From Candidatus Dormiibacterota bacterium (GTDB lineage: Bacteria > Chloroflexota > Dormibacteria > Aeolococcales > Aeolococcaceae), in NCBI GenBank assembly GCA_027451645.1, contig DAIDIX010000083.1, positions 1 through 7,586 on the forward strand: a stretch of 7,586 nt of DNA. The letters are read 5' to 3'. The position numbers and the translations under genes were made by a program. The notes beneath the pieces were generated by a model. That model had not been told where the DNA came from, did no database searches, and worked only from the letters and a program-made list of their open reading frames with translations. This document shows, piece after piece, positions 1 through 5,611 of this stretch (position 1 is its first letter; each line of letters opens with the position of its first letter).

Positions 1-438
1 TCCCTCCTGTGCTGCAACAGCATCGGCAATTCGTTCATGGAACCAGGGGAAGAGGGTGCGGGGGAGCCTGTCTGTGGGAAAGTACCGGAAGCGGACTGCC
101 TCGATGGACCGCCGTGGTGTACCGGAATGGATGTGGCCAATGTACAGCACATCGCAGGCAGTGCGCAGTCCCTTCCAGGAGTAGACGCCAACAAGGCCAT
201 CAATGGCTACCTCGCATCCTGTCTCTTCCTCAGCCTCCCGCTTTGCACCAGCAAGGGGATCCTCCATGGGATCCAGGTGGCCTCCTGGAAGTTCCCAGCC
301 AAGCGGAAACGGGCGGAGCTGGAGAAACACGCCGTCCGGGTGGAGGAGGGCAACCTGGACACCAGCTATGGGGTATGGAGCACCATCCACGGAGATGGTC
401 GCAAGTTGGCGGGAAGCGGGCGATGACCTGCCAGTCAT
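1..438 (-). CDS. NUDIX hydrolase, 3' end cut by the window edge
   Basis: The frame is open from an ATG at 438 to the left edge, giving 146 residues without a stop. It carries a complete NUDIX box at about residues 53-75: G53, five residues, E59, seven residues, R67-E68-A69, then E71-E72, G74 and C75, preceded by the usual WELPGG. NUDIX enzymes hydrolyse nucleoside diphosphates linked to another group, using metal bound by the box glutamates; the substrate cannot be told from here. A beta-strand-rich stretch (VQVALLHPDGVFLQLRP) precedes the box, as expected for the fold. The start lies 4 nt after the stop of the preceding 83-residue gene, with no clear ribosome site, so translation is probably coupled. 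It is the last visible gene of the Get3-like cluster. The family call is firm; the link to the Get3-like ATPase is only positional. Confidence 0.9.
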   Translation of the reverse strand, partial: MTGRSSPASRQLATISVDGAPYPIAGVQVALLHPDGVFLQLRPFPLGWELPGGHLDPMEDPLAGAKREAEEETGCEVAIDGLVGVYSWKGLRTACDVLYIGHIHSGTPRRSIEAVRFRYFPTDRLPRTLFPWFHERIADAVAAQEG

Positions 439-442
439 GGAG

Positions 443-694
443 TCAGTCGTCAAGCTGGATTTTCACAGGCCGTGGAGCGGGAGATTCTGCGCCCTCACCT
501 TCCTTCGGCTGGGGAGCCCGCCTGTTTGCATGGTATTCGAAGGTCACAGCAACTGCCAGGAGCAGCTCGCGCTCTGCGTTCCGCAGATGGACGTGCGCCT
601 CTTCGGGAAAGACATCATTCATGAGCTCGCCGAACATTGAGGAAAGATCGTGAATGACGGATGTTGGGCATCCGTCACAGTGATCATGCGTCAT
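443..694 (-). CDS. Small conserved-looking protein with N-terminal His/Cys cluster, overlapping the Get3-like gene
   Basis: This is an 83-residue protein that I do not recognise by name. The ATG at 694 is chosen because a GGAG lies 9 nt upstream; a second ATG at 700 is in frame but too close to that GGAG. It overlaps the 3' end of the Get3-like gene by 11 nt, which points to translational coupling. The N-terminus reads MTHDHCDGCP, with H3, H5, C6, C9 and H15 as a possible metal site. Residues about 16-56 look amphipathic and helical (HLRNAERELLLAVAVTFEY). The last 20 or so residues are a polar, proline-rich tail (PQPKEGEGAESPAPRP). The HLRNAxRELLLA pattern recalls small helical proteins often seen in Terrabacteria, from memory only. 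Its position suggests it works with the ATPase or its client, but that is inference. Confidence 0.8.
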   Translation of the reverse strand: MTHDHCDGCPTSVIHDLSSMFGELMNDVFPEEAHVHLRNAERELLLAVAVTFEYHANRRAPQPKEGEGAESPAPRPVKIQLDD

Positions 695-1862
695 GACCAT
701 CAGCTCCGAACGTGACCCTGAGGATGCCTTCCTCAAGCTTTGCACGCTGCACTGTCTTGCCGTGCAGCACTCGGGGAAGGGTGATGTCGCGCTTGTAGGG
801 TCCAACAGTCACGAACAGCTCATTGCCATTGTGCGAGAGGTCGAGGCCGTCCTTGGTGGCAAAGGGGAGGCTGAGCTGCAGCTCGTACTCCTTTCCATGC
901 TTTTCGATGCGCTGCGCAACTGATGTATGGAGAATTGCTGCGGGATCATGATGGGCGAAGAGGACATTTCCAAGCTCACGAAGGCTCTCGAGTCCCACCA
1001 TCTCATGGCTGAACAGGTTGCTCCGTACGATCGGCAGCGGGGAAAATGCCTGGTCCACCAGCTCCGAGTACTTCGCCTGGGATGCCTTCCAGGATGCGAA
1101 GTATTCGTCATGTACCTCGTTTGGAATCACGCGGTTCACGACAATGAGATCCGTGAGGTAGTCGTAGAGGCTGAGATACGTGTAGGCACGCTGGGCTTCC
1201 TTGATGACCATCTTCTCGAGATTGAGGACGATTCGTATGGTGCATTCCTTCGGATTGCCAATGATCCGCTTCATTGCCTCGAGATCGAGAAGGAGTTCCT
1301 TTCCGTATTCGAGAATGTCATCTGTCGGGAGGGGAATCGAGACGAGAGGCTGGATGAGTGGCCGGGCCACCTTGTTGAGCTTCTTCTGCCAGGGGAAGAG
1401 GTGCTCGAGGTACCACTTTGCAACATCGGGAAATGCCAGGAGCTGCAGTGTTTCCCCGGTTGGGGCACAGTCGACAATGATGACATCGAATTCCCCGGAT
1501 TCCTTGTGCCTCTTTATCCACAGGAGGCTCGCAACCTCTTCCATGCCAGGCGGCGTTGCCATCTCCTCTGCCACGATCTCGTCGATGCCCTGGGAAGCGA
1601 AGAGGGCAATGAGGTACCGGTGTATCTTTTCCCAGTGATGCTCCAGCTCATGGAGTGCATTCACTTCCTGGGCCCAGAGGTTTTCCGCTATCGGAGTTGG
1701 TACCTCATCAACCTCTGCATCGAGACTGTCGCCAAGACTATGGGCAGCATCCGTGCTGACAACAAGGGTCTTGTATCCAAGCGCAGCACAGCGGACAGCT
1801 GTAGCAGCAGCAACAGTTGTCTTGCCGACACCGCCCTTTCCGGTATAGAGAATGACTCGCAC
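684..1862 (-). CDS. Get3/ArsA-family ATPase with C-terminal HSP20-like domain (Get3d-like)
   Basis: A 392-residue soluble P-loop ATPase. The deviant Walker A is GKGGVGKTT at residues 8-16, with the signature lysine K9. Switch I is DAAHSLGD at 38-45, where D45 matches the catalytic aspartate of yeast Get3, and switch II is DCAPTGET at 131-138. A helical region follows at about 145-205, where Get3 proteins bind hydrophobic clients. Residues about 324-387 form a small beta-rich domain (ELFVTVGPYKRDITLPR) typical of the HSP20-like tail of bacterial ArsA-like proteins. No CxxC zinc motif is present, nor the arsenite-binding cysteines of a duplicated ArsA pump ATPase. The GTG at 1862 is preferred because GGGAG sits 7 nt upstream and the protein then begins MRVILYTGKGG; an in-frame ATG at 1925 would overlap the previous gene. 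Family proteins move membrane-protein clients or act as chaperones. An arsenite-pump role is less likely, since no arsB or arsR is nearby. Confidence 0.93.
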   Translation of the reverse strand: MRVILYTGKGGVGKTTVAAATAVRCAALGYKTLVVSTDAAHSLGDSLDAEVDEVPTPIAENLWAQEVNALHELEHHWEKIHRYLIALFASQGIDEIVAEEMATPPGMEEVASLLWIKRHKESGEFDVIIVDCAPTGETLQLLAFPDVAKWYLEHLFPWQKKLNKVARPLIQPLVSIPLPTDDILEYGKELLLDLEAMKRIIGNPKECTIRIVLNLEKMVIKEAQRAYTYLSLYDYLTDLIVVNRVIPNEVHDEYFASWKASQAKYSELVDQAFSPLPIVRSNLFSHEMVGLESLRELGNVLFAHHDPAAILHTSVAQRIEKHGKEYELQLSLPFATKDGLDLSHNGNELFVTVGPYKRDITLPRVLHGKTVQRAKLEEGILRVTFGADGHDA

Positions 1863-1869
1863 CAACCAA

Positions 1870-1874
1870 CTCCC
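1870..1874 (-). promoter_or_regulatory. Ribosome binding site of the Get3-like gene
   Basis: GGGAG on the minus strand ends 7 nt before the GTG at 1862. It lies inside the 22-nt gap after the candidate tail-anchored gene. This site decides for the GTG start over the ATG at 1925. The gap also holds two copies of AGTTGGT. Confidence 0.75.
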
Positions 1875-1884
1875 ACCAACTGGT

Positions 1885-2253
1885 CTAGGAGAGAGAACTC
1901 GTGTAATGGACGGTGATGATGCCACCCACGATGATGAGCAGCACCATGATGACTGCCATGACGGCTACACGAAGAAGATCCCCTGTTACGTATGGTACCC
2001 GATCGAGGGGAATCGAGGCATCCTCGGGAGGGAGCGGTTCAATGAGGGCTGCTGCAGTGCTTGGAAGCTTCGCTGCATTCACTGCCCTGCGGGGAGCAAG
2101 AACGGGAGCAGGAGACTCCTGCGTGGACTGCACGGGAGCATCGGGGAGGCGAAGTGCAGCTGCTGCACTGGGTGCAGCCTGTTCAGGAGCTGGAGACGCC
2201 TGCGGTTTTCCTTGGGGCTTGGCCGGTGGACGGCGCTTCGTTTTCTTTGCCAT
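1885..2253 (-). CDS. Small membrane protein with a single C-terminal membrane segment (candidate tail-anchored protein)
   Basis: A 122-residue protein with no family I can name. It opens with a strongly basic stretch (MAKKTKRRPPAK). About 75 residues of Pro/Ala/Gln-rich, low-complexity and probably disordered sequence follow, then PYVTGDLLR and a single hydrophobic helix at about 96-115 (VAVMAVIMVLLIIVGGIITV). Only about seven residues follow the helix (HYTSSLS). There is no signal peptide. A sole membrane segment this close to the stop codon emerges from the ribosome only when synthesis ends, which is the definition of a tail-anchored topology with the long N-terminal part in the cytoplasm. 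It is first in the cluster and 22 nt upstream of the Get3-like ATPase, so it may be that ATPase's client or its membrane docking partner. No strong ribosome site is visible before the ATG. Low complexity makes homology calls unreliable. Confidence 0.83.
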   Translation of the reverse strand: MAKKTKRRPPAKPQGKPQASPAPEQAAPSAAAALRLPDAPVQSTQESPAPVLAPRRAVNAAKLPSTAAALIEPLPPEDASIPLDRVPYVTGDLLRVAVMAVIMVLLIIVGGIITVHYTSSLS

Positions 2254-2376
2254 TGGTGTTCATGTTCAAGACTAACAGGCTTCATGGAGTGCTTGTGCCC
2301 ACCTGGAAAGCGCGAAGAAAGTGGAGGGAGAATTTCATCCCACAAACCTCTGCATGGTGTGGTAGCCTCAATTGGT

Positions 2377-2396
2377 CACCACAACATGTTGTGGTG
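2377..2396. promoter_or_regulatory. Perfect 20-bp palindrome, probable operator
   Basis: CACCACAACATGTTGTGGTG is identical to its own reverse complement, with 10-bp arms and no spacer. It lies in the 249-nt gap after the lipoate-family stop and about 124 nt upstream of the first gene of the Get3-like cluster. No T-run follows on either strand, so an intrinsic terminator is unlikely. Perfect symmetry fits a dimeric repressor site. The core slightly recalls NrdR-type boxes, but the usual paired box is not evident. A GGTGTGG word recurs at 2356-2362 and 2393-2399. I see no other gene in this gap. Confidence 0.5.
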
Positions 2397-2502
2397 TGGA
2401 GTGCATCGCGTGGGAGTCGGGCTCCTTCACTGCCCCGTCCACAACCCGCATGCGCATTGCCATCCGACCCCAGCACTCCGGCAGAGGCTTCCTGCAGGCA
2501 TA

Positions 2503-3234
2503 TCAGGGAACGAGCGTGTCTGCAAAGAGGACACTGCTCACAGTGAATGGCTGTCCCAACGCCTGGGCGAAGCTGTTTGCGATCTGGGCTTCGAGTTCCT
2601 CTCGAGTGACGAATGGTGCGAGAAGGCTCACAGCACTCCGTTCCGAAGCAGAGCTGCCATTACGGAGGTACTGCGCAATGGGTGATGGCTCAAAGGGAAT
2701 GATGCCGTGCTGCAGGAGCGTTGTTGCATTGCGTGTCTGGGCACTTCCAATGAGCTTCCTCCCTGCGCTGTCAACTACCTCCTGGGCACCAGGAGCTGCA
2801 AAGCAGTCTGCACTCCGGCTGCGCGAGGTGGGAATGTGGCCAGCGGAGGATGTGGCAATGCCGAGCCAGTCGAGAGCACTGCGGAGTACGTCATGAATGC
2901 GTGCACTGCTCTCCTCGACTGATCCGCCAAAGACCGGATGGGCAACAGGACAGGAGAATGCGTACGTAAGGTCATGGGGCCCATGGTAGACAGCAGTTCC
3001 ACCAGATTGACGGGGCACAAGATCCACACCATCCCGATAGAGTGCAGCAGCATCGAAGTCACCTACGTCCTGGAAGCGTCCATAGGTAATGCAGCGTGGA
3101 TCACACCGATAGAAGCGGAGCACTCCCGGTACATACCGTTCCGTGACTGCCTCAAGGAGCTGGGAGTCGATATCCATCTGGGTGGATCCAGGTGCTGTGA
3201 CTGTGGGGACGAGGATGAAGGGGGATCCTGGCAT
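2503..3234 (-). CDS. Lipoate-protein ligase A / octanoyltransferase LipM family protein
   Basis: A 243-residue cytoplasmic enzyme of the BPL/LplA/LipB fold. Successive motifs match the family: MDIDSQLLEAV at about 20-30, LRFYRCDPRCITYGRFQ at 39-55, PRQSGGTAVYHGPHDLTYAF at 74-93, DCFAAPGAQEVVDSAGRKLIG at 143-163 and SAQTRNATTLLQHGIIPF at 164-181. K160 (GRKLIGSAQ) is the conserved lysine near the acyl-adenylate or acyl group. C144 sits in the CF motif where LipM-type octanoyltransferases carry their acyl-accepting cysteine, so transfer of octanoyl from acyl carrier protein to lipoate-dependent enzyme domains is as likely as ATP-dependent lipoate ligation. The second C-terminal domain of E. coli LplA is missing, as in LipM. 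The ATG at 3234 has GGAG 7 nt upstream; a longer open frame to 3456 looks non-coding. The gene stands alone, with its own promoter-like elements. Confidence 0.9.
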   Translation of the reverse strand: MPGSPFILVPTVTAPGSTQMDIDSQLLEAVTERYVPGVLRFYRCDPRCITYGRFQDVGDFDAAALYRDGVDLVPRQSGGTAVYHGPHDLTYAFSCPVAHPVFGGSVEESSARIHDVLRSALDWLGIATSSAGHIPTSRSRSADCFAAPGAQEVVDSAGRKLIGSAQTRNATTLLQHGIIPFEPSPIAQYLRNGSSASERSAVSLLAPFVTREELEAQIANSFAQALGQPFTVSSVLFADTLVP

Positions 3235-3241
3235 GTGAGCT

Positions 3242-3245
3242 CTCC
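3242..3245 (-). promoter_or_regulatory. Ribosome binding site of the lipoate-family gene
   Basis: GGAG on the minus strand lies 7 nt before the ATG at 3234. It decides for that start, because the frame stays open a further 74 codons upstream with no comparable site. Confidence 0.7.
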
Positions 3246-3266
3246 GATGGTGAGTACTTGCCTTGG

Positions 3267-3294
3267 AGTATACGGTGCACTGCCCTATTTCGAA
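3267..3294 (-). promoter_or_regulatory. Candidate promoter of the lipoate-family gene
   Basis: On the minus strand, TTCGAA (3294-3289) and TATACT (3272-3267) are separated by 16 nt. The -10 hexamer is a 5/6 match to TATAAT and the -35 is weak (3/6). Transcription would start near 3260, leaving a leader of about 25 nt that contains the GGAG site. It lies in the 139-nt region shared with the divergent GNAT gene, for which I see no convincing plus-strand promoter. Confidence 0.4.
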
Positions 3295-3373
3295 TACCCC
3301 CCTGCCACTGCTCCATGCATTCCATCTGCGCTCACCCCTTCCAGTGAACGATGTTCCCGGGCATACTGTGAGC

Positions 3374-3886
3374 ATGTTCACGATCAGCCGCATTTCTCCC
3401 GAGGACTGGAAGGAAGCCAGAGCCCTTCGGCTCCGTGCCCTCGAGCAGGATCCCATGGCTTTTGGGTCGACCCTTGCGCGGGAGGAATCGCTTGAGCCAG
3501 CGGAGTGGGAGCGTCGTCTGAGGGAAAATCACTGGTACTGGGCCCATGGCGAGCAGGGTCCTGTGGGACTTGCTGTGTGCATGCCTGAGGATGGTGATGT
3601 CCGAGCCCGCCGACTTATCTCGATGTGGGTGGAGGAGCGGGTGCGTGGCACAGCAGTAGCATCAGAACTGTTCTGGAAGGTTGCCTCCTGTGCGTATGGC
3701 GATGGTGCTGATCGGCTGGTGTTCTGTGTCATGTCGGACAATACGCGAGCAAAGGCGTTCTACGAGAGGGAGGGAGCCCTGCAGCTTGACAGGGCATCAA
3801 CAGAAGGCTCGGGAGTAGCTACAGCGCGAACAGAGGAACCGTACGAGCTCTGGCTTCCCGGACGTCTTCTCGACCAGCGTTCCTGA
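3374..3886 (+). CDS. GNAT family N-acetyltransferase
   Basis: A 170-residue protein of the GNAT fold, which transfers an acetyl group from acetyl-CoA to an amine; the substrate cannot be read from sequence. The N-terminus (RALRLRALEQDPMAFGSTLA, about 16-35) is a frequent opening in this group. The acetyl-CoA site lies in ISMWVEERVRGTAVASELF at about 82-100, although the usual RGxG is RGTA here. The later motif SDNTRAKAFYEREGAL (121-136) is well conserved. The ATG at 3374 gives the normal family start; GTG at 3368 is possible, and a longer frame from 3263 adds 37 residues with no family likeness. No ribosome site is evident. The gene diverges from the lipoate-family gene, and its last 68 nt overlap the end of the opposing glycosidase gene. 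Confidence 0.88.
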   Translation: MFTISRISPEDWKEARALRLRALEQDPMAFGSTLAREESLEPAEWERRLRENHWYWAHGEQGPVGLAVCMPEDGDVRARRLISMWVEERVRGTAVASELFWKVASCAYGDGADRLVFCVMSDNTRAKAFYEREGALQLDRASTEGSGVATARTEEPYELWLPGRLLDQRS

Positions 3887-5201
3887 CTGCACGGTATGCA
3901 AGGAGCAGTGCACCAGCACTCCAGCTCTGGCAGGGATTGCCGCCTGGTGCTCCATCCTCGAACTGTCCCCATTCATTGAAGTCATTGGCAGTGCACCAGA
4001 GACTGAGACGTTCAAGCTCATGGATGGCATCCTCCTTGCGGCCTGAAGCTGCAAGTGCTGCACACCAGTAGCCACCGATGAATGGCCATATTCCCGCATT
4101 GTGGTAGCTCCCGGGAGGATTTCGCCACCGTTCACCCTGCATGGGATCGCAGTGTGACTTGTACATGCCCGAGATATCATTCGCAGCCACGGGTTCTGTG
4201 TAGGTTGAGAGGGGAAAGGGTGTGCGGGTGGAGTGGTCAAGCAGGCCGCTCAGGATGAGGCTGCTCCGGGAGGGATCGGGAATGCCGGCAAGCACTGCAA
4301 GCACATTCGCGAAGGTATCGCACTTGTCGACAAACTCTGCATAGGTGATGTGGGAGATGTAGTGCCATCTGTTCTGGGACACTGCATGCCGGTAGGCTTC
4401 AGGTGTCGCAGGATGCGGATAGCGTCCTTGTGATCGTGCTGCACGGCTGCTCCCGAGAGGACCAACAAGGAATCTCCAGGATTTCCCCTCCTCTGGCCAG
4501 AAGGCCATGTTGATGCGCTCGCGGAGATCTTCTGCGAATGCTGCAGGGCGAATGGGGCTTCCTTGCGGCAGGGGCAGCTCGTTGCATGCAAGGAGGGCAG
4601 CATAGAGAAGGACATTGTTGTAGAAGACCTTTCCATGGCGGACAAGGGTGCTGTCCATCCAGTCCCCTGCTTCTGGGGAATCGATGAGACCAGTCTGGTT
4701 CATGTCCCGGGAGAGGAGCCAGGAGATGGCGCGCTCGATGTGGGACTGAAGGAGATCGAGGTCGATCAGTGCTGGAGCATGGGCATTGAGATGACGAAGT
4801 GCGAGAATCCACCAGGCTGTGGAGTCGACTCCACCTGTCTCACCGCAGTCAGCATAGGGATGCCCACCCGTTTCAGGAGAGCCCTCTGGGAATACGACAG
4901 TGGGGATCTCCCCCGAAGGATACTGGTTCGCTGCAAGGATCATGATGGATTTCAGAGCAGCGTGCGCAATGGTGTCCATGGCTGTGGAAGGCATGCCATC
5001 TCCAGAAAGGGAAAGGGCACCAATGACTGTGATGCCGAGATCCCGGGCCCAGATCGATGCGTAGTGATGCTCGCTTCCCCTGTGGTCTGGAGAGGCTGCA
5101 CCTGCAAAGAGTCCACGCTCGGGATCTGCATTCGCAAGGAGCACTTTCTGTGCGCTCTGGCAGGCAGGAGGCGTGGTTCCGGGGAAGTCTGACGTCTGCA
5201 T
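3819..5201 (-). CDS. (Alpha/alpha)6-barrel glycosidase, GH100 / amylo-alpha-1,6-glucosidase-like
   Basis: A 460-residue protein with the marks of toroidal glycosidases. These include an early IWARDLGITVIGAL (50-62), QYPSGEIPTVV (93-103), GGVDSTAWWILALRHL (123-138), EAGDWMDSTLVRHGKVFYNN (177-196), PPGSYHNAGIWPFIGGYW (362-379) and FEDGAPGGNPCQSWSAGALL (414-433). These align by eye with neutral invertase (GH100) blocks such as VDSGLWWI and WSYHNGGSWP. The general pattern also fits glycogen-debranching type glucosidases, so the sugar substrate is uncertain. Likely acidic catalytic residues are D53, D180/D183 and E415, by analogy only. There is no signal peptide, so it is cytoplasmic. The start is unsure. 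ATG at 5201 has TACAAT 9 nt upstream, while ATGs at 5258 and 5261 have a GGAG 8 and 5 nt upstream but add about 20 unusual residues. It ends with TAG inside the opposing GNAT gene. Confidence 0.82.
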   Translation of the reverse strand: MQTSDFPGTTPPACQSAQKVLLANADPERGLFAGAASPDHRGSEHHYASIWARDLGITVIGALSLSGDGMPSTAMDTIAHAALKSIMILAANQYPSGEIPTVVFPEGSPETGGHPYADCGETGGVDSTAWWILALRHLNAHAPALIDLDLLQSHIERAISWLLSRDMNQTGLIDSPEAGDWMDSTLVRHGKVFYNNVLLYAALLACNELPLPQGSPIRPAAFAEDLRERINMAFWPEEGKSWRFLVGPLGSSRAARSQGRYPHPATPEAYRHAVSQNRWHYISHITYAEFVDKCDTFANVLAVLAGIPDPSRSSLILSGLLDHSTRTPFPLSTYTEPVAANDISGMYKSHCDPMQGERWRNPPGSYHNAGIWPFIGGYWCAALAASGRKEDAIHELERLSLWCTANDFNEWGQFEDGAPGGNPCQSWSAGALLLAYRAVRNAGREDVREARARTVPLFAL

Positions 5202-5210
5202 CGTGCACGC

Positions 5211-5216
5211 ATTGTA
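5211..5216 (-). promoter_or_regulatory. Candidate -10 element of the glycosidase gene
   Basis: TACAAT on the minus strand lies 9 nt before the ATG at 5201, so transcription would begin at or just before that codon. No good -35 hexamer is seen. If the gene starts instead at 5258 or 5261, this hexamer is inside the coding region and meaningless. Confidence 0.3.
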
Positions 5217-5362
5217 CGTCGAAGGGGTACACATCTGTTCATGACCGTGTACAATCATCACGACTCCATACGATTCCTCTATTGATCGAGTTCAGCCCAC
5301 GTTCGGCAACTCCGGAAATGGCGGCCTCTGACGGAGCACATCGCAACCTGAGAGACAAACGT

Positions 5363-5380
5363 CGATCAATTGCGTACAAT
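5363..5380 (+). promoter_or_regulatory. Candidate promoter of the zinc-ribbon gene
   Basis: TACAAT at 5375-5380 is a 5/6 match to the -10 consensus. About 17 nt upstream is GAGACA (5352-5357), a 4/6 match to TTGACA. Seven nt after TACAAT is an in-frame ATG at 5388, which would be the first transcribed codon. A TCGATCAAT word at 5362-5370, repeated inverted at 5281-5289, lies between the two hexamers. Confidence 0.45.
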
Positions 5381-5388
5381 ACGCCACA

Positions 5389-5404
5389 TGGGAGACAGCT
5401 CCCA
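5389..5404 (+). other. Small stem-loop at the predicted 5' end of the zinc-ribbon transcript
   Basis: TGGGAG and CTCCCA form a 6-bp perfect stem with the loop ACAG, immediately after the predicted transcription start. It could stabilise the leader or hide the upstream ATG at 5388. This is a sequence observation only. Confidence 0.35.
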
Positions 5405-5423
5405 CAAGTCAAAGCCAAGTTAC

Positions 5424-5428
5424 GGAGG
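5424..5428 (+). promoter_or_regulatory. Ribosome binding site of the zinc-ribbon gene
   Basis: GGAGG lies 10 nt before the ATG at 5439, slightly longer than usual spacing. It supports the short form of the protein. In the long form the same bases encode a Gly-Gly-Ser-Gly linker, so the match could be coincidental. Confidence 0.5.
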
Positions 5429-5438
5429 TTCAGGAACC

Positions 5439-5585
5439 ATGGCTGTATCTGGATATTGCATGAAGTGCAAGAAGAGCCAGGAGATGAAGGACGCAAAGCC
5501 GGTCACAATGAAGAACGGCAAGCCTGCAACGCAGGGCGTCTGCCCGGCATGCGGCACGAAGATGTTCAAGATCGGCAAGGCCTAA
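5439..5585 (+). CDS. Small zinc-ribbon protein, DUF5679 type
   Basis: A 48-residue protein with two CxxC pairs, C7-C10 (YCMKCK) and C35-C38 (CPACGTKMF), that should hold one zinc ion. Between them runs EMKDAKPVTMKNGKPATQGV, the hallmark of the DUF5679 family. That family is known from many Chloroflexota, Patescibacteria and other bacteria; its function is unknown, though a nucleic-acid or ribosome-associated role is commonly guessed. The ATG at 5439 begins at the conserved domain and has GGAGG upstream. An in-frame ATG at 5388 would add 17 residues (MGDSSHKSKPSYGGSGT) and is placed exactly 7 nt after TACAAT, so a leaderless long form is a real alternative. The gene is monocistronic, with a strong hairpin 26 nt after its TAA stop. 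Confidence 0.9.
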   Translation: MAVSGYCMKCKKSQEMKDAKPVTMKNGKPATQGVCPACGTKMFKIGKA

Positions 5586-5611
5586 TCGCGCTTTCCATCA
5601 GAACTGCACGG

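Noticed and set aside
9..653. Plus-strand open frame of 214 codons at the left end, with others overlapping it
   Set aside because: The minus strand encodes a full NUDIX box here and an overlapping small gene, so the plus frames are shadows. Their translations are rich in Arg, Gly, Ser and Trp without pattern.
684..1862. Arsenite-pump ATPase (arsA) interpretation
   Set aside because: The protein has a single ATPase half with no arsenite cysteines and an HSP20-like tail, and no ars genes are nearby.
927..1916. Long plus-strand open frame of 329 codons opposite the Get3-like gene
   Set aside because: It is the exact antisense of a clearly conserved ATPase. Its product has no recognisable motif, and the openness follows from codon bias on the real strand.
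2377..2396. Palindrome as an intrinsic terminator of the lipoate-family gene
   Set aside because: There is no loop beyond the four central bases and no U-tract on the minus strand, and it lies more than 100 nt after the stop codon.
1852..2685. Plus-strand open frame of 277 codons crossing three minus-strand features
   Set aside because: It spans two genes and the palindromic gap in antisense. Its translation is Cys/Arg-rich and low in structure.
4563..5192. Plus-strand open frame of 209 codons opposite the glycosidase
   Set aside because: It is antisense to conserved glycosidase blocks, with no ribosome site and no recognisable domain.
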